Of a stretch of 64,000 bases of DNA, positions 22,638 to 35,616 are shown piece after piece. Position 1 is the first letter of the stretch. Every line of letters starts with the position of its first letter. Both the position numbers and the translations under genes were made by a program. A model generated the notes under the pieces. The model was not told where the DNA came from. It worked only from the letters and a program-made list of their open reading frames with translations, and did not search any database. Source of the DNA: Ptiloglossa arizonensis (taxonomy: Eukaryota > Arthropoda > Insecta > Hymenoptera > Colletidae); contig NW_027478442.1 of NCBI RefSeq assembly GCF_051014685.1, positions 1,178,001-1,242,000 on the forward strand, read 5' to 3'.

Positions 22638-24760
22638 TGCGAAAATTTTGATGGTTTCTCAACCATTCCTTAACTTCAAACTCCCATATCACGCGAACGG
22701 AATGACGAACTCGAGAAATTCCTGTTGCATCTGAAAGTGGAAACTCGCCCGAATACAAGGGTATGTGCATTTTTCCCCTATGGCTTAGCAGTTATTGGTT
22801 TCGAGTATCAGACTTGCGAAAATTTTGATGGTTTTTCAACCACTCCTTAACTTCAAACTACCATATCTCGCGAACGGATTGACGAACTCGAGAAATTCCT
22901 GTTGCATCTGAAAGTAGAAACTCGCACGATTACAATGGTGTGTGTACTTTTCCCCTAGGCCATTCCAGTTATTGGCTTCGAGTATCAGAATTGCGAAAAT
23001 TTTGATGGTTTCTCAACCATTCCTTAACTTCAAACTCCCATGTCTCGCGAACGGATTGACGAACTCGAGAAATTCCTGTTGCATCTGAAAGCAGAAACTC
23101 GCCCGATTACAACGGTATGTGTATTTTTCCCCTGGGCCATTGCAGTTATTGGTTTCTAGCATCAGAATTGTGAAAATTTTGATGGTTTCTCAAACACTCC
23201 TTAACTTCAAACTCCCATATCTCGCGAACGGATTGACGAACTCGAGAAATTCCTGTTGCATCTGACAGCAGAAACTCGCCGGATTACAACGGTATGTGTA
23301 TTTTTCCCCTAGGCCATTGTAGTTATTGGTTTCGAGTATCAGACTTGCGAAAATTTTGATGGTGTCACAACCATTCCTTAACTTCAAACTACCATATCTC
23401 GCGAACGGAATGACGAACTCGAGAAATTCCTGTTGCATCTGAAAGCAGAAACTCGCCCGATTACAACGGTATGTGTATATTTCCCCTAGGCCATAGTTGT
23501 TATTTGATTCGAGTATCAGACTTGCGAAAATTGTGATGGTTTCTCAACCATTCCTTAACTTCAAACTCCCATATCTCGCGAACGGATTGACGAACTCGAG
23601 AATTTCCTATTGCATCTGAAAGCAGAAACTCGCCCCATTACAACGGTACGTGTATTTTTCCTCAAGGCCTATGTAGTTATTGGTTTCGAGTATCAGACTT
23701 GCGAAAATTTTGATGGCTTCTCAACCATTCCTTAAATTCAAACTCCCACATCTCGCGAACGGGTTGACGAACTCGAGAATTTCCTATTGCATCTGAAAGC
23801 AGAAACTCGCCCGATTACAACGGTATGTGTATATTTCCCCTAGGCCATAGTTGTTATTTGATTCGAGTATCAGACTTGCGAAAATTGTGATGGTTTCTCA
23901 ACCATTCCTTAACTTCAAACTCCCATATCTCGCGAACGGATTGACGAACTCGAGAAATTCCTGTTGCATCTGAAAGCAGGAACTCGCCCGATTACAACGG
24001 TATGTGTATTTTCCCCTAGGCCATTGTAGTTATTGGTTTCTAGTATCAGAATTGCGAAAATTTTGATGGTTTCTCAACCATTCCTTAACTTCAAACTCCC
24101 ATATCACGCGAACGGAATGACGAACTCGAGAAATTCCTGTTGCATCTGAAAGTGGAAACTCGCCCGATTACAAGGGTATGTGCATTTTTCCCCTATGGCT
24201 TTGTAGTTATTGGTTTCGAGTATCAGACTTGCGAAAATTTTGATGGTTTCTCAACCACTCCTTAACTTCAAACTCCCATATCTCGCGAACGGATTGACGA
24301 ACTCGAGAAATTCCTGTTGCATCTGACAGCAGAAACTCGCCGGATTACAACCGTATGTGTATTTTTCCCCTAGGCCATTGTAGTTATTGGTTTCGAGTAT
24401 CAGACTTGCGATAATTTTGATGGTTTCTCAAGCATTCCTTAACTTCAAACTCCCATATCTCGCGAACGGATTGACGAACTCGAGAAATTCCTGTTGCATC
24501 TGACAGCAGAAACTCGCCCGATTACAACGGTGTGTGTATTTTTCCCCTAGGCCATTGTAGTTATTGGTTTCGAGTATCAGACTTGTGAAAATTTTGATGG
24601 TTTCACAAGCACTCCATAACTTCAAACTCCCATATCTCGCGAACGGATTGACGAACTCGAGAAATTCCTGTTGCATCTGAAAGCAGAAACTCGCCCGATT
24701 ACAACGGTATGTGTATTTTTCCCCCAGGCCATTGTAGTTATTGGTTTCTAGCATCAGAAT
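22638..24760 (+). repeat. 12-mer higher-order repeat, copy 2 (2,123 bp)
   Basis: Repeats copy 1 monomer by monomer. The few differences I can see include GTTTTTCAACCACTCC near 22,832 (GTTTCTCAACCACTCC in copy 1, but GTTTTTC again in copy 3) and GAAAGCAGGAACTCG near 23,968. By eye the two copies are above 99% identical, so amplification or homogenisation is recent. Confidence 0.9.
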
Positions 24761-26203
24761 TGCGAAAATTTTGATGGTTTCTCAACCATTCCTTAACTTC
24801 AAACTCCCATATCACGCGAACGGAATGACGAACTCGAGAAATTCCTGTTGCATCTGAAAGTGGAAACTCGCCCGAATACAAGGGTATGTGCATTTTTCCC
24901 CTATGGCTTAGCAGTTATTGGTTTCGAGTATCAGACTTGCGAAAATTTTGATGGTTTTTCAACCACTCCTTAACTTCAAACTACCATATCTCGCGAACGG
25001 ATTGACGAACTCGAGAAATTCCTGTTGCATCTGAAAGTAGAAACTCGCACGATTACAATGGTGTGTGTACTTTTCCCCTAGGCCATTCCAGTTATTGGCT
25101 TCGAGTATCAGAATTGCGAAAATTTTGATGGTTTCTCAACCATTCCTTAACTTCAAACTCCCATGTCTCGCGAACGGATTGACGAACTCGAGAAATTCCT
25201 GTTGCATCTGAAAGCAGAAACTCGCCCGATTACAACGGTATGTGTATTTTTCCCCTGGGCCATTGCAGTTATTGGTTTCTAGCATCAGAATTGTGAAAAT
25301 TTTGATGGTTTCTCAAACACTCCTTAACTTCAAACTCCCATATCTCGCGAACGGATTGACGAACTCGAGAAATTCCTGTTGCATCTGACAGCAGAAACTC
25401 GCCGGATTACAACGGTATGTGTATTTTTCCCCTAGGCCATTGTAGTTATTGGTTTCGAGTATCAGACTTGCGAAAATTTTGATGGTGTCACAACCATTCC
25501 TTAACTTCAAACTACCATATCTCGCGAACGGAATGACGAACTCGAGAAATTCCTGTTGCATCTGAAAGCAGAAACTCGCCCGATTACAACGGTATGTGTA
25601 TATTTCCCCTAGGCCATAGTTGTTATTTGATTCGAGTATCAGACTTGCGAAAATTGTGATGGTTTCTCAACCATTCCTTAACTTCAAACTCCCATATCTC
25701 GCGAACGGATTGACGAACTCGAGAATTTCCTATTGCATCTGAAAGCAGAAACTCGCCCCATTACAACGGTACGTGTATTTTTCCTCAAGGCCTATGTAGT
25801 TATTGGTTTCGAGTATCAGACTTGCGAAAATTTTGATGGCTTCTCAACCATTCCTTAAATTCAAACTCCCACATCTCGCGAACGGGTTGACGAACTCGAG
25901 AATTTCCTATTGCATCTGAAAGCAGAAACTCGCCCGATTACAACGGTATGTGTATATTTCCCCTAGGCCATAGTTGTTATTTGATTCGAGTATCAGACTT
26001 GCGAAAATTGTGATGGTTTCTCAACCATTCCTTAACTTCAAACTCCCATATCTCGCGAACGGATTGACGAACTCGAGAAATTCCTGTTGCATCTGAAAGC
26101 AGAAACTCGCCCGATTACAACGGTATGTGTATTTTCCCCTAGGACATTGTAGTTATTGGTTTCTAGTATCAGAATTGCGAAAATTTTGATGGTTTCTCAA
26201 CCA
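24761..26203 (+). repeat. 12-mer higher-order repeat, truncated copy 3
   Basis: Follows copies 1 and 2 for about 1,443 bp. It leaves the pattern at about 26,200, where it reads CTTCGAACTCCC with CGCGAACGGGATG instead of CTTCAAACTCCC with CACGCGAACGG. From about 24,777 it is also the start of the 4.6-kb block repeated at 57.5-62.1 kb, and parts of it are copied at 53.6-55.4 kb. Confidence 0.85.
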
Positions 26204-29200
26204 TTCCTTAACTTCGAACTCCCATATCTCGCGAACGGGATGACGAACTCGAGAAATTCCTGTTGCGTCTGAAACTGGAAACTCGCCCGATTACAAAGGT
26301 ATGTGTATTTTCCCTCAGGCCATTGTAGTTATTGGTTTCTAGCGTCAGAATTAGGAAAATTTTGAAGGTTTCTCAACCATTCCTTAACTTCAAACTCCCA
26401 TATCTCTCGAACGGAATGACGAACTCGAGAAATTCCTGTTGCATCTGAAACTGGAAACTCGCCCGATTACAAAGGTATGTGTATTTTTCCTCTAGGCCAT
26501 TATAGTTATTGGTTTCGAGTATCAGACATGCGAAAATCTTGATGGTTTCTCAACCATTCCTTACCTTCAAACTACCATATCTCGCGAACGGATTGACGAA
26601 CTCGAGAAATTCCTGTTGCATCTGAAAGTAGAAACTCGCACGATTACAATGGTGTGTGTACTTTTCCCCTAGGCCATTCCAGTTATTGGTTTCGAGTATC
26701 AGAATTGCGAAAATTTTGATGGTTTCTCAACCATTCCTTAACCTCAAATTCCCATGTCTCGCGAACGGATTGACGAACTCGAGAAATTCCTGTTGCATCT
26801 GAAAGCAGAAACTCGCCCGATTACAACGGTATGTGTATTTTCCCCTGGGCCATCGTAGTTATTGGTTTCTAGCATCAGAATTGTGAAAATTTTGATGGTT
26901 CTCAACCACTCCTTAACTTCAAACTCCCATATCTCGCGAACGGATTGACGAACTCGAGAAATTCCTGTTGCATCTGACAGCAGAAACTCGCCGGATTACA
27001 ACGGTATGTGTATTTTTCCCCTAGGCCATTGTAGTTATTGGTTTCGAGTATCAGACTTGCGAAAATTTTGACGGTGTCACAACCATTGCTTAACTTCAAA
27101 CTACCATATCTCGCGAACGGAATGACGAACTCGAGAAATTCCTGTTGCATCTGAAAGCAGAAACCCGCCCGATTACAACGGTATGTGTATTTTTCCCCTA
27201 GGCCATAGTTGTTATTTGATTCGAGTATCAGACTTGCGAAAATTGTGATGGTTTCTCAACCATTCCTTAACTTCAAACTCCCACATCTCGCGAACGGATT
27301 GACGAACTCGAGAGTTTCCTATTGCATCTGAAAGCAGAAACTCGCCCGATTACAACGGTACGTGTATTTTTCCCCTAGGCCTTTGTAGTTATTGGTTTCG
27401 AGTATCAGACTTGCGATAATTTTGATGGTTTCTCAAGCATTCCTTAACTTCAAACTCCCATATCTCGCGAACGGATTGACGAACTCGAGAAATTCCTGTT
27501 GCATCTGACAGCAGAAACTCGCCCGATTACAACGGTATGTGTATTTTTCCCCCAGGCCATTGTAGTTATTGGTTTCGAGTATCAGGCTTGCGAAAATTTT
27601 GATGGTTTCTCAACCATTCCTTAACTTCAAACTACCATATCTCGCGAACGGATTGATGAACTCGCGAATTTCCTATTGCATCTAAAAGCAGAAACACGCC
27701 CGATTACCACGGTACGTGTATTTTTGACCTAGGCCATTCCAGTTATTGGTTTCGAGTATCAGACCAGCGAAAATTTTGAAGGTTTCTCAAGCATTCCTTA
27801 ACTTCAAACTCCCATATCTCGCGAACGGATTGACGAACTCGAGAAATTCCTGTTGCATCTGAAAGCAGAAACTCGCCCGATTACAACGGTATGTGTATTT
27901 TTGACCTAGGCCATTCCAGTTATTCGTTTCGAGTATCAGACCAGCGAAAATTTTGAAGGATCCTCAACCATTCCTTAACTTCAAACTCCCATATCTCGCG
28001 AACGGACTGACGAACTCGAGAAATTCCTGTTGCATCTGAAAGCAGAAACTCGCCCGATTTCAACGGTATGTGCATTTTTGCCCTAGTCCATAGTAGTTAT
28101 TGGTTTCGAGTATCAGACTTGCGAAAATTTTGATGGTTTCTCAAGCATTCCATAACTTCAAACTCCCATATCTCGCGGACGGATTGACGAACTCGAGAAA
28201 TTCCTGTTGCGTCTGAAAGCAGAAACTCGCCCGATTACAACGGTATGTGTATTTTTCCCCTAGGCCATAGTTGTTATTTAATTCGAGTATCAGACTTGCG
28301 AAAACTGTGATTGTTTCTCAACCATTCCTTAACTTTAAACTCCCATATCTCGCGAACGGATTGACGAACTCGAGAATTTCCTATTGCATCTGAAAGCAGA
28401 AACCCGCCCCATTACAACGTTACGTGTATTTTTCCTCAAGGCCTTTGTAGTTATTGGTTTCGAGTATCAGACTTGCGATAATTTTGATAGTTTCTCAAGC
28501 ATTCCTTAACTTCAAACTCCCATATCTCGTGAACGGATTGACGAACTCGAGAAATTCCTGTTGCATCTGTAAGCAGAAACTCGCCCGATTACAACGGTAT
28601 ATGTATTTTCCCCTAGGCCATTGTAGTTATTGGTTTCTAGCATCAGAATTGCGAAAATTTTGATGGTTTCTCAACCATTCCTTAACTTCGAACTCCCATA
28701 TCTCGCGAACGGGATGACGAACTCGAGAAATTTCTGTTGCATCTGAAACTGGAAACTCGCACGATTACAATGGTGTGTGTACTTTTCCCCTAGGCCATTC
28801 CAGTTATTGGTTTCGAGTATCAGAATTGCGAAAATTTTGATGGTTTCTCAACCATTCCTTAACTTCAAACCCCCATATCTCGCGAACGGATTGACGAACT
28901 CGAGAAATTCCTGTTGCATCTGAAAGCAGAAACTCGCCCGATTACACCGGTACGTGTATTTTTCCCCTAGGCCTTTGTAGTTATTGGTTTCGAGTATCAG
29001 ACTTGCGATAATTTTGATGGTTTCTCAAGCATTCCTTAACTTCAAACTCCCATATATCGCGAACGGATTGACGAACTCGAGAAATTCCTGTTGCATCTGA
29101 CAGCAGAAACTCGCCCGATTACAACGATATGTGTATTTTCCCCCCAGGCCATTGTAGTTATTTGTTTCGAGTATCAGGCTTGCGAAAATTTTGATGGTTT

Positions 29201-29423
29201 CTCAACCATTCCTAAACTTCAAACTACCATATCTCGCGAACGGATTGACGAACTCGAGAAATTCCTGTTGCATCTGAAAGCAGAAACTCGCCCGATTACA
29301 ACGGTATGTGTATTTTTGACCTAGGCCATTCCAGTTATTCGTTTCGAGTATCAGACCAGCGAAAATTTTGAAGGATCCTCAACCATTCCTTAACTTCAAA
29401 CTCCCATATCTCGCGAACGGATT
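24777..29423 (+). repeat. 4.6-kb block, first copy (repeated at 57,478-62,121)
   Basis: Matches the distal block at offset 32,698 bp over most of its length (for example GGATCC at 27,958 and 29,373 against 60,656 and 62,071). Between 26,161 and about 27,000 the offset is 32,875, one monomer more. The distal copy gained one monomer near 58,610-58,850 and lacks the monomer here at about 27,000-27,180. The match ends where this copy reads GGATTGACGAACTCG and the distal copy GGATTGACTAACTCG. Confidence 0.88.
27782..28689 (+). repeat. 0.9-kb block, first copy (repeated 2,121 bp downstream)
   Basis: Matches 29,903-30,810 at offset 2,121 bp (12 monomers). Shared markers are GGATCC, CGGACTRACGAACTCG, TGCATTTTTGCCC, CGCGGACGG, TTAATTCGAG, CGAAAACTGTGATTG, CTTTAAACTCCC, CAACGTTACG, TTTTGATAG and CATCTGTAAGCAG. 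Differences include TTGCGTCTG against TTGCATCTG and TCGTGAACGG against TCGCGAACGG. Confidence 0.82.
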
Positions 29424-29902
29424 GACGAACTCGAGAAATTCCTGTTGCATCTGAAAGCAGAAACTCGCCCGATTACAACGGTATGTGTATTTTCCCATAG
29501 GCCATTGTAGTTATTGGTTTCTAGCATCAGAATTGCGAAAATTTTGATGGTTTCTCAACCATTCCTTAACTTCGAACTCCCATATCTCGCGAACGGGATG
29601 ACGAACTCGAGAAATTCCTGTTGCATCTGACAGCAGAAACTCGCCCGATTACAAAGGTTTGTGTATTTTCCCCTAGGCCATTGTAGTTATTGGTTTCTAG
29701 CATCAGAATTGCGAAAATTTTGATGGTTTCTCAACCATTCCTTAACTTCAAACTACCATATCTCGCGAACGGATTAACGAACTCGAGAAATTGCTGTTGC
29801 ATCTGAAAGTAGAAACTCGCACGATTACAATGGTGTGTGTACTTTTCCCCTAGGCCATTCCAGTTATTGGTTTCGAGTATCAGAATTGCGAAAATTTTGA
29901 TG

Positions 29903-30810
29903 GTTTCTCAAGCATTCCTTAACTTCAAACTCCCATATCTCGCGAACGGATTGACGAACTCGAGAAATTCCTGTTGCATCTGAAAGCAGAAACTCGCCCG
30001 ATTACAACGGTATGTGTATTTTTGACCTAGGCCATTCCAGTTATTCGTTTCGAGTATCAGACCAGCGAAAATTTTGAAGGATCCTCAACCATTCCTTAAC
30101 TTCAAACTCCCATATCTCGCGAACGGACTAACGAACTCGAGAAATTCCTTTTGCATCTGAAAGCAGAAACTCGCCCGATTTCAACGGTATGTGCATTTTT
30201 GCCCTAGGCCATAGTAGTTATTGGTTTCGAGTATCAGACTTGCGAAAATTTTGATGGTTTCTCAAGCATTCCATAACTTCAAACTCCCATATCTCGCGGA
30301 CGGATTGACGAACTCGAGAAATTCCTGTTGCATCTGAAAGCAGAAACTCGCCCGATTACAACGGTATGTGTATTTTTCCCCTAGGCCATAGTTGTTATTT
30401 AATTCGAGTATCAGACTTGCGAAAACTGTGATTGTTTCTCAACCATTCCTTAACTTTAAACTCCCATATCTCGCGAACGGATTGACGAACTCGAGAATTT
30501 CCTATTGCATCTGAAAGCAGAAACCCGCCCCATTACAACGTTACGTGTATTTTTCCTCAAGGCCTTTGTAGTTATTGGTTTCGAGTATCAGACTTGCGAT
30601 AATTTTGATAGTTTCTCAAGCATTCCTTAACTTCAAACTCCCATATCTCGCGAACGGATTGACGAACTCGAGAAATTCCTGTTGCATCTGTAAGCAGAAA
30701 CTCGCCCGATTACAACGGTATGTGTATTTTCCCCTAGGCCATTGTAGTTATTGGTTTCTAGCATCAGAATTGCGAAAATTTTGATGGTTTCTCAACCATT
30801 CCTTAACTTC
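29903..30810 (+). repeat. 0.9-kb block, second copy (of 27,782-28,689)
   Basis: Same series of rare markers as 27,782-28,689. It ends where this copy reads CAAACTACC and the first reads CGAACTCCC. CGCGAACGG is intact here, while the first copy has TCGTGAACGG. Confidence 0.82.
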
Positions 30811-32594
30811 AAACTACCATATCTCGCGAACGGATTAACGAACTCGAGAAATTGCTGTTGCATCTGAAAGTAGAAACTCGCACGATTACAATGGTGTGTG
30901 TACTTTTCCCCTAGGCCATTCCAGTTATTGGTTTCGAGTATCAGAATTGCGAAAATTTTGATGGTTTCTCAACCATTCCTTAACTTCAAACCCCCATATC
31001 TCGCGAACGGATTGACGAACTCGAGAAATTCCTGTTGCATCTGAAAGCAGAAACTCGCCCGATTACAACGGTACGTGTATTTTTCCCCAAGGCCTTTGTA
31101 GTTATTGGTTTCGAGTATCAGACATGCGATAATTTTGATGGTTTCTCAAGCATTCCTTAACTTCAAACTCCCATATCTCGCGAACGGATTGACGGACTCG
31201 AGAAATTCCTGCAGCATCTGACAGCAGAAACTCGCCCGATTACAACGGTATGTGTATTTTTCCCCCAGGCCATTGTAGTTATTGGTTTCGAGTATCAGGC
31301 TTGCGAAAATTTTGATGGTTTCTCAACCATTCCTTAACTTCAAACTACCATATCTCGCGAACGGATTGACGAACTCGAGAATTTCCTATTGCATCTGAAA
31401 GCAGATACACGCCCGATTACCACGGTACGTGTATTTTTGACCTAGGCCATTCCAGTTATTGGTTTCGAGTATCAGACCAGCGAAAATTTTGAAGGTTTCT
31501 CAAGCATTCCTTAACTTCAAACTCCCATATCTCGCGAACGGATTGACGAACTCGAGAAATTCCTGTTGCATCTGAAAGCAGAAACTCGCCCGATTACAAC
31601 GGTATGTGTATTTTTGACCTAGGCCATTCCAGTTATTCGTTTCGAGTATCAGACAAGCGAAAATTTTGAAGGATCCTCAACCATTCCTTAACTTCAAACT
31701 CCCATATCTCGCGAACGGACTGACGAATTCGAGAAATTCCTGTTGCATCTGAAAGCAGAAACTCGCCCGATTTCAACGGTATGTGCAGTTTTCCCCTAGG
31801 CCATAGTTGTTATTTAATTCGAGTATCAGACTTGCGAAAACTGTGATTGTTTCTCAACCATTCCTTAACTTTAAACTCCCATATCTCGCGAACGGATTGA
31901 CGAACTCGAGAATATACTATTGCATCTGAAAGCAGAAACTCGCCAGATTACAACGGTATGTGTATTTTTCCTCAAGGCCTTTGTAGTTATTGGTTTCGAG
32001 TATCAGAATTGCGAAAATTTTGATGGTTTCTCAAGCATTCCTTAACTTCAAACTCCCATATCTCGCGAACGGATTGACGAACTCGAGAAATTCCTGTTGC
32101 ATCTGAAAGCAGAAACTCGCCCGATTACAACGGTATGTGTATTTTTGACCTAGGCCATTCCAGTTATTCGTTTCGAGTATCAGACCAGCGAAAATTTTGA
32201 AGGATCCTCAACCATTCCTTAACTTCAAACTCCCATATCTCGCGAACGGACTAACGAACTCGAGAAATTCCTGTTGCATCTGAAAGCAGAAACTCGCCCG
32301 ATTTCAACGGTATGTGCATTTTTGCCCTAGGCCATAGTAGTTATTGGTTTCGAGTATCAGACTTGCGAAAATTTTGATGGTTTCTCAACCATTCCTTAAC
32401 TTCAAACTACCATATCTCGCGAACGGATTGACGAACTCGAGAATTTCCTATTGCATCTGAAAGCAGAAACACGCCCGATTACCACGGTACGTGTATTTTT
32501 GACCTAGGCCATTCCAGTTATTGGTTTCGAGTATCAGACCAGCGAAAATTTTGAAGGTTTCTCAAGCATTCCTTAACTTCAAACTCCCATATCT

Positions 32595-32985
32595 CGCGAA
32601 CGGAATGACGAACTCGAGAAATTCATGTTGCATCTGAAAGTGGAAACTCGCCCGATTACAAAGGTATGTGCATTTTTCTCCAAGGCCTTTGTAGTTATTG
32701 GTTTCGAGTATCAGACTTGCGAAAATTTTGATGGTTTCTCAACCATTCCTTAACTTCAAACTCCCATGTCTCGCGAACGGAATGACGAACTCGAGAAATT
32801 CCTGTTGCATCTGAAAGTGGAAACTCGCCCGATTACAAAGGTATGTGCATTTTTCTCCAAGGCCTTTGTAGTTATTGGTTTCGAGTATCAGACTTGCGAA
32901 AATTTTGATGGTTTCTCAACCATTCCTTAACTTCAAACTCCCATGTCTCGCGAACGGAATGACGAACTCGAGAAATTCCTGTTGC
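32595..32985 (+). repeat. Near-identical adjacent monomers with TTTTTCTCCAAGG
   Basis: Two successive 177-bp units share GGAATGACG, GAAAGTGGAAACTCG, TGCATTTTTCTCCAAGG, CCTTTGTAG and CCCATGTCTCG. They appear to differ at one or two bases (GAAATTCATG against GAAATTCCTG). CTCCAAGG removes the CCTAGG palindrome. A related unit is at about 33,735. Confidence 0.75.
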
Positions 32986-33749
32986 ATCTGAAAGTGGAAA
33001 CTCGCCCGATTACAAAGGTATGTGCATTTTTCACCTAGGCCTTTGTAGTTATTGGTTTCGATTATCAGACTTGCGAAAATCTTGATGGTTTCTCAACCAT
33101 TCCTTAACTTCAAACTCCCATATCTCGCGAACGGAATGACGTACTCGAGAAATTCCTGATGCATCTGAAAGTAGAAACTCACACGATTACAATGGAGTGT
33201 GTACTTTTCCCCTAGGCCATTCCAGTTATTGATTTCTAGCGTCAGAATTGCGAAAATTTTGATGGTTTCTAAACCATTCCTTAACTTCAAACTCCCATAT
33301 CTCGCGAACGGAATGACGAACTCGAGAAATTCCTGTTGCATCTGAAAGTAGAAACTCGCACGATTACAACGGTATGTGTGTTTTCCCCTAGGCCATTGTA
33401 GTTATTGGTTTCTAGCGTCAGAATTTCAAAAATTTTGATGGTATCTCAACCACTCCTTAATTTCAGACTCCCATATCTCGCGAACGGAATGACGAACTCG
33501 AGAAATTCCTGATGCATCTGAAAGTAGAAACTCGCACGATTACAATGGTGTGTGTACTTTTCCCCTAGGCCATTCCAGTTATTGGTTTCGAGTATCAGAA
33601 TTGCGAAAGTTTTGATGGTTTCTCAACCATTCCTTAACTTCAAACTCCTATGTCTCGCGAACGGAATGACGAACTCGAGAAATTCCTGTTGCCTCTGAAA
33701 GTGGAAACTCGCCCGATTACAATGGTATGTGCATTTTTCTCCAAGGCCT

Positions 33750-35190
33750 TTGTAGTTATTGGTTTCGAGTATCAGACTTGCGAAAATTTTGATGGTTTCT
33801 CAACCATTCCTTAACTTCAAACTCCCATGTCTCGCGAACGGAATGACGAACTCGAGAAATTCCTGTTTCATCTGAAAGTGGAAACTCGCCCGATTACAAA
33901 GGTATGTGCATTTCTCACCTAGGCCTTTGTAGTTATTGGTTTCTAGTATCAGAATTGCGAAAATTTTGATGGTTTCTCAAGCATTCCTTAACTTCAAACT
34001 CGCATATCTCGCGAACGGATTGACGAACTCGAGAAATTCCTGTTGCATCTGAAAGCAGAAACTCCCCCGATTACAACGGTATGTGTATTTTCCCCTAGGC
34101 CATTGTAGTTGTTGGTTTCTAGCGTCAGAATTGCGAAAATTTTGTTGGTTCCTCAACCATTCCTTCACTTCAAACTCCCATGTCTCGCGAACGAATGACG
34201 ATCTCGAGAAATTCCTGTTGCATCTGAAAGTGGAAACTCGCCCGATTACAAAGGTATGTGCATTTTTCCCCTAGGCCTTTGTAGTAATTGGTTTCTAGTA
34301 TCAGACTTGCGAAAATTTTGATTGCTTCTCAAGCATTCCTTAACTTCAAACTCCCATATCTCGCGAACGGATTGACGAACTTGAGAAATCCCTGTTGCAT
34401 CTGAAAGCAGAAACTCGCCCGATTACAACGGTATGTGTGTTTTCCCCTAGGCCATTGTAGTTATTGGTTTCTAGCGTCAGAACTTCAAAAATTTTGATGG
34501 CAACTCAACCATTCCTTAACTTCAAACTCCCATATCTCGCGAACGGAATGACGAAGTCGAGAAATTCCTGTTGCATCTGAAAGTAGAGACTCGCACGATT
34601 ACAACGGTGTGTGTACTTTTCCCCTAGGCCATTCCAGTTATTGGTTTCTAGCGTCAGAATTGCGAAAATTTTGATGATTTCTCAACCATTCCTTAACTTC
34701 AAACTCCCATGTCTCGCGAACGAATGACGAACTCGAGAAATTCCTGTTGCATCTGAAAGTGGAAACTAGCCCGATTACAAAGGTATGTGCATTTTTCCCC
34801 TAGGCCTTTGTAGTTATTGGTTTCGAGTATCAGACTTGCGAAAATTTCGATGGTTTCTCAACCATTCCTTAACTTCAAACTCCCACATCTCGCGAACGGA
34901 TTGACGAACTCGAGAATTTCCTATTGCATCTGAAAGCAGAAACACGCCCGATTACAACGGTACGTGTATTTTTGACCTAGGCCATTCCAGTTATTGGTTT
35001 CGAGTATCAGACCAGCGAAAATTTTGAAGGTTTCTCAAGCATTCCTTAACTTCAAACTCCCATATCTCGCGAACGGATTGACGAACTCGAGAAATTCATG
35101 TTGCATCTGAAAGCAGAGACTCGCCCGATTACAACGGTATGTGTATTTTCCCCTAGTCCATTGTAGTTATTGGTTTCTAGCGTCAGAATT
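33750..35190 (+). repeat. 1.44-kb 8-monomer block, first copy (repeated at +2,648)
   Basis: Matches 36,398-37,838 at offset 2,648 bp (15 monomers, net -7). Shared markers are CAAACTCGCATATC, GTAGTTGTTGG, CGCGAACGAATGACGATCTCG, GTAGTAATTGG, GATTG(C/T)TTCTC, GAACTTGAGAAATCCC, AACTTCAAAAATTTTG, GAAGTCGAG, TTTTGATGATTTC, ATTTCGATGG, TTTTTGACCTAGG and CCCCTAGTCC. It ends where this copy reads AATTGGGAAAATG and the other GAGCTTCAAAAA. Confidence 0.85.
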
Positions 35191-35616
35191 GGGAAAATGT
35201 TGATGGTTTCTCAACCATTCCTTAACATCAAACTTCCATATCTCGCGAACGGAATGAAGAATTCGAGAAATGCCTGTTGCATCTGAAAGTGGAAACTCGC
35301 CCGATTAGAAAGGTATGTGTGTTTTTCCTCTAGGCCATTGTAGTTATTGGTTTCGAGTATCAGACTTGCGAAAATCTTGATGGTTTCTCAACCATTCCTT
35401 AACTTCAAACTCCCATATCTCGCGAACGGAATGACGAACTCGAGAAATTCCTGATGCATCTGAAAGTAGAACCTCGCACGATTACAATGGTGTGTGTACT
35501 ATTCCCCTAGGCCATTCCAGTTATTGGTTTCGAGTATCAGAATTGCGAAAATTTTGATGGTTTCTCAACCATTCCTGAACTTCAAACTCCCATGCCTCGC
35601 GAACGGAATGACGTAC

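Larger units (their letters stand above)
26204..32590 (+). repeat. Domain H: GACCAGCGAAAA / GGATCC-marked satellite
   Basis: About 36 monomers. Characteristic states are TTTTTGACCTAGG, CCATTCCAGTTATTCG, TATCAGACCAGCGAAAA, TTTTGAAGGATCCTCAACC, and TTAATTCGAG after TAGTTGTTA. GGATCC appears at 27,958, 29,373, 30,079, 31,671 and 32,202, all at the same place in the monomer (spacings 8, 4, 9 and 3 monomers). Few units are 176 bp. No gene is present; the ORFs in this stretch are periodic shadows. Confidence 0.85.

Noticed and set aside
26885..26905. Missing T in GATGGTTCTCAACC as a sequencing error
   Set aside because: The same shortened form occurs at the matching place in the distal copy (about 59,770), so it is an inherited variant and not a local error.
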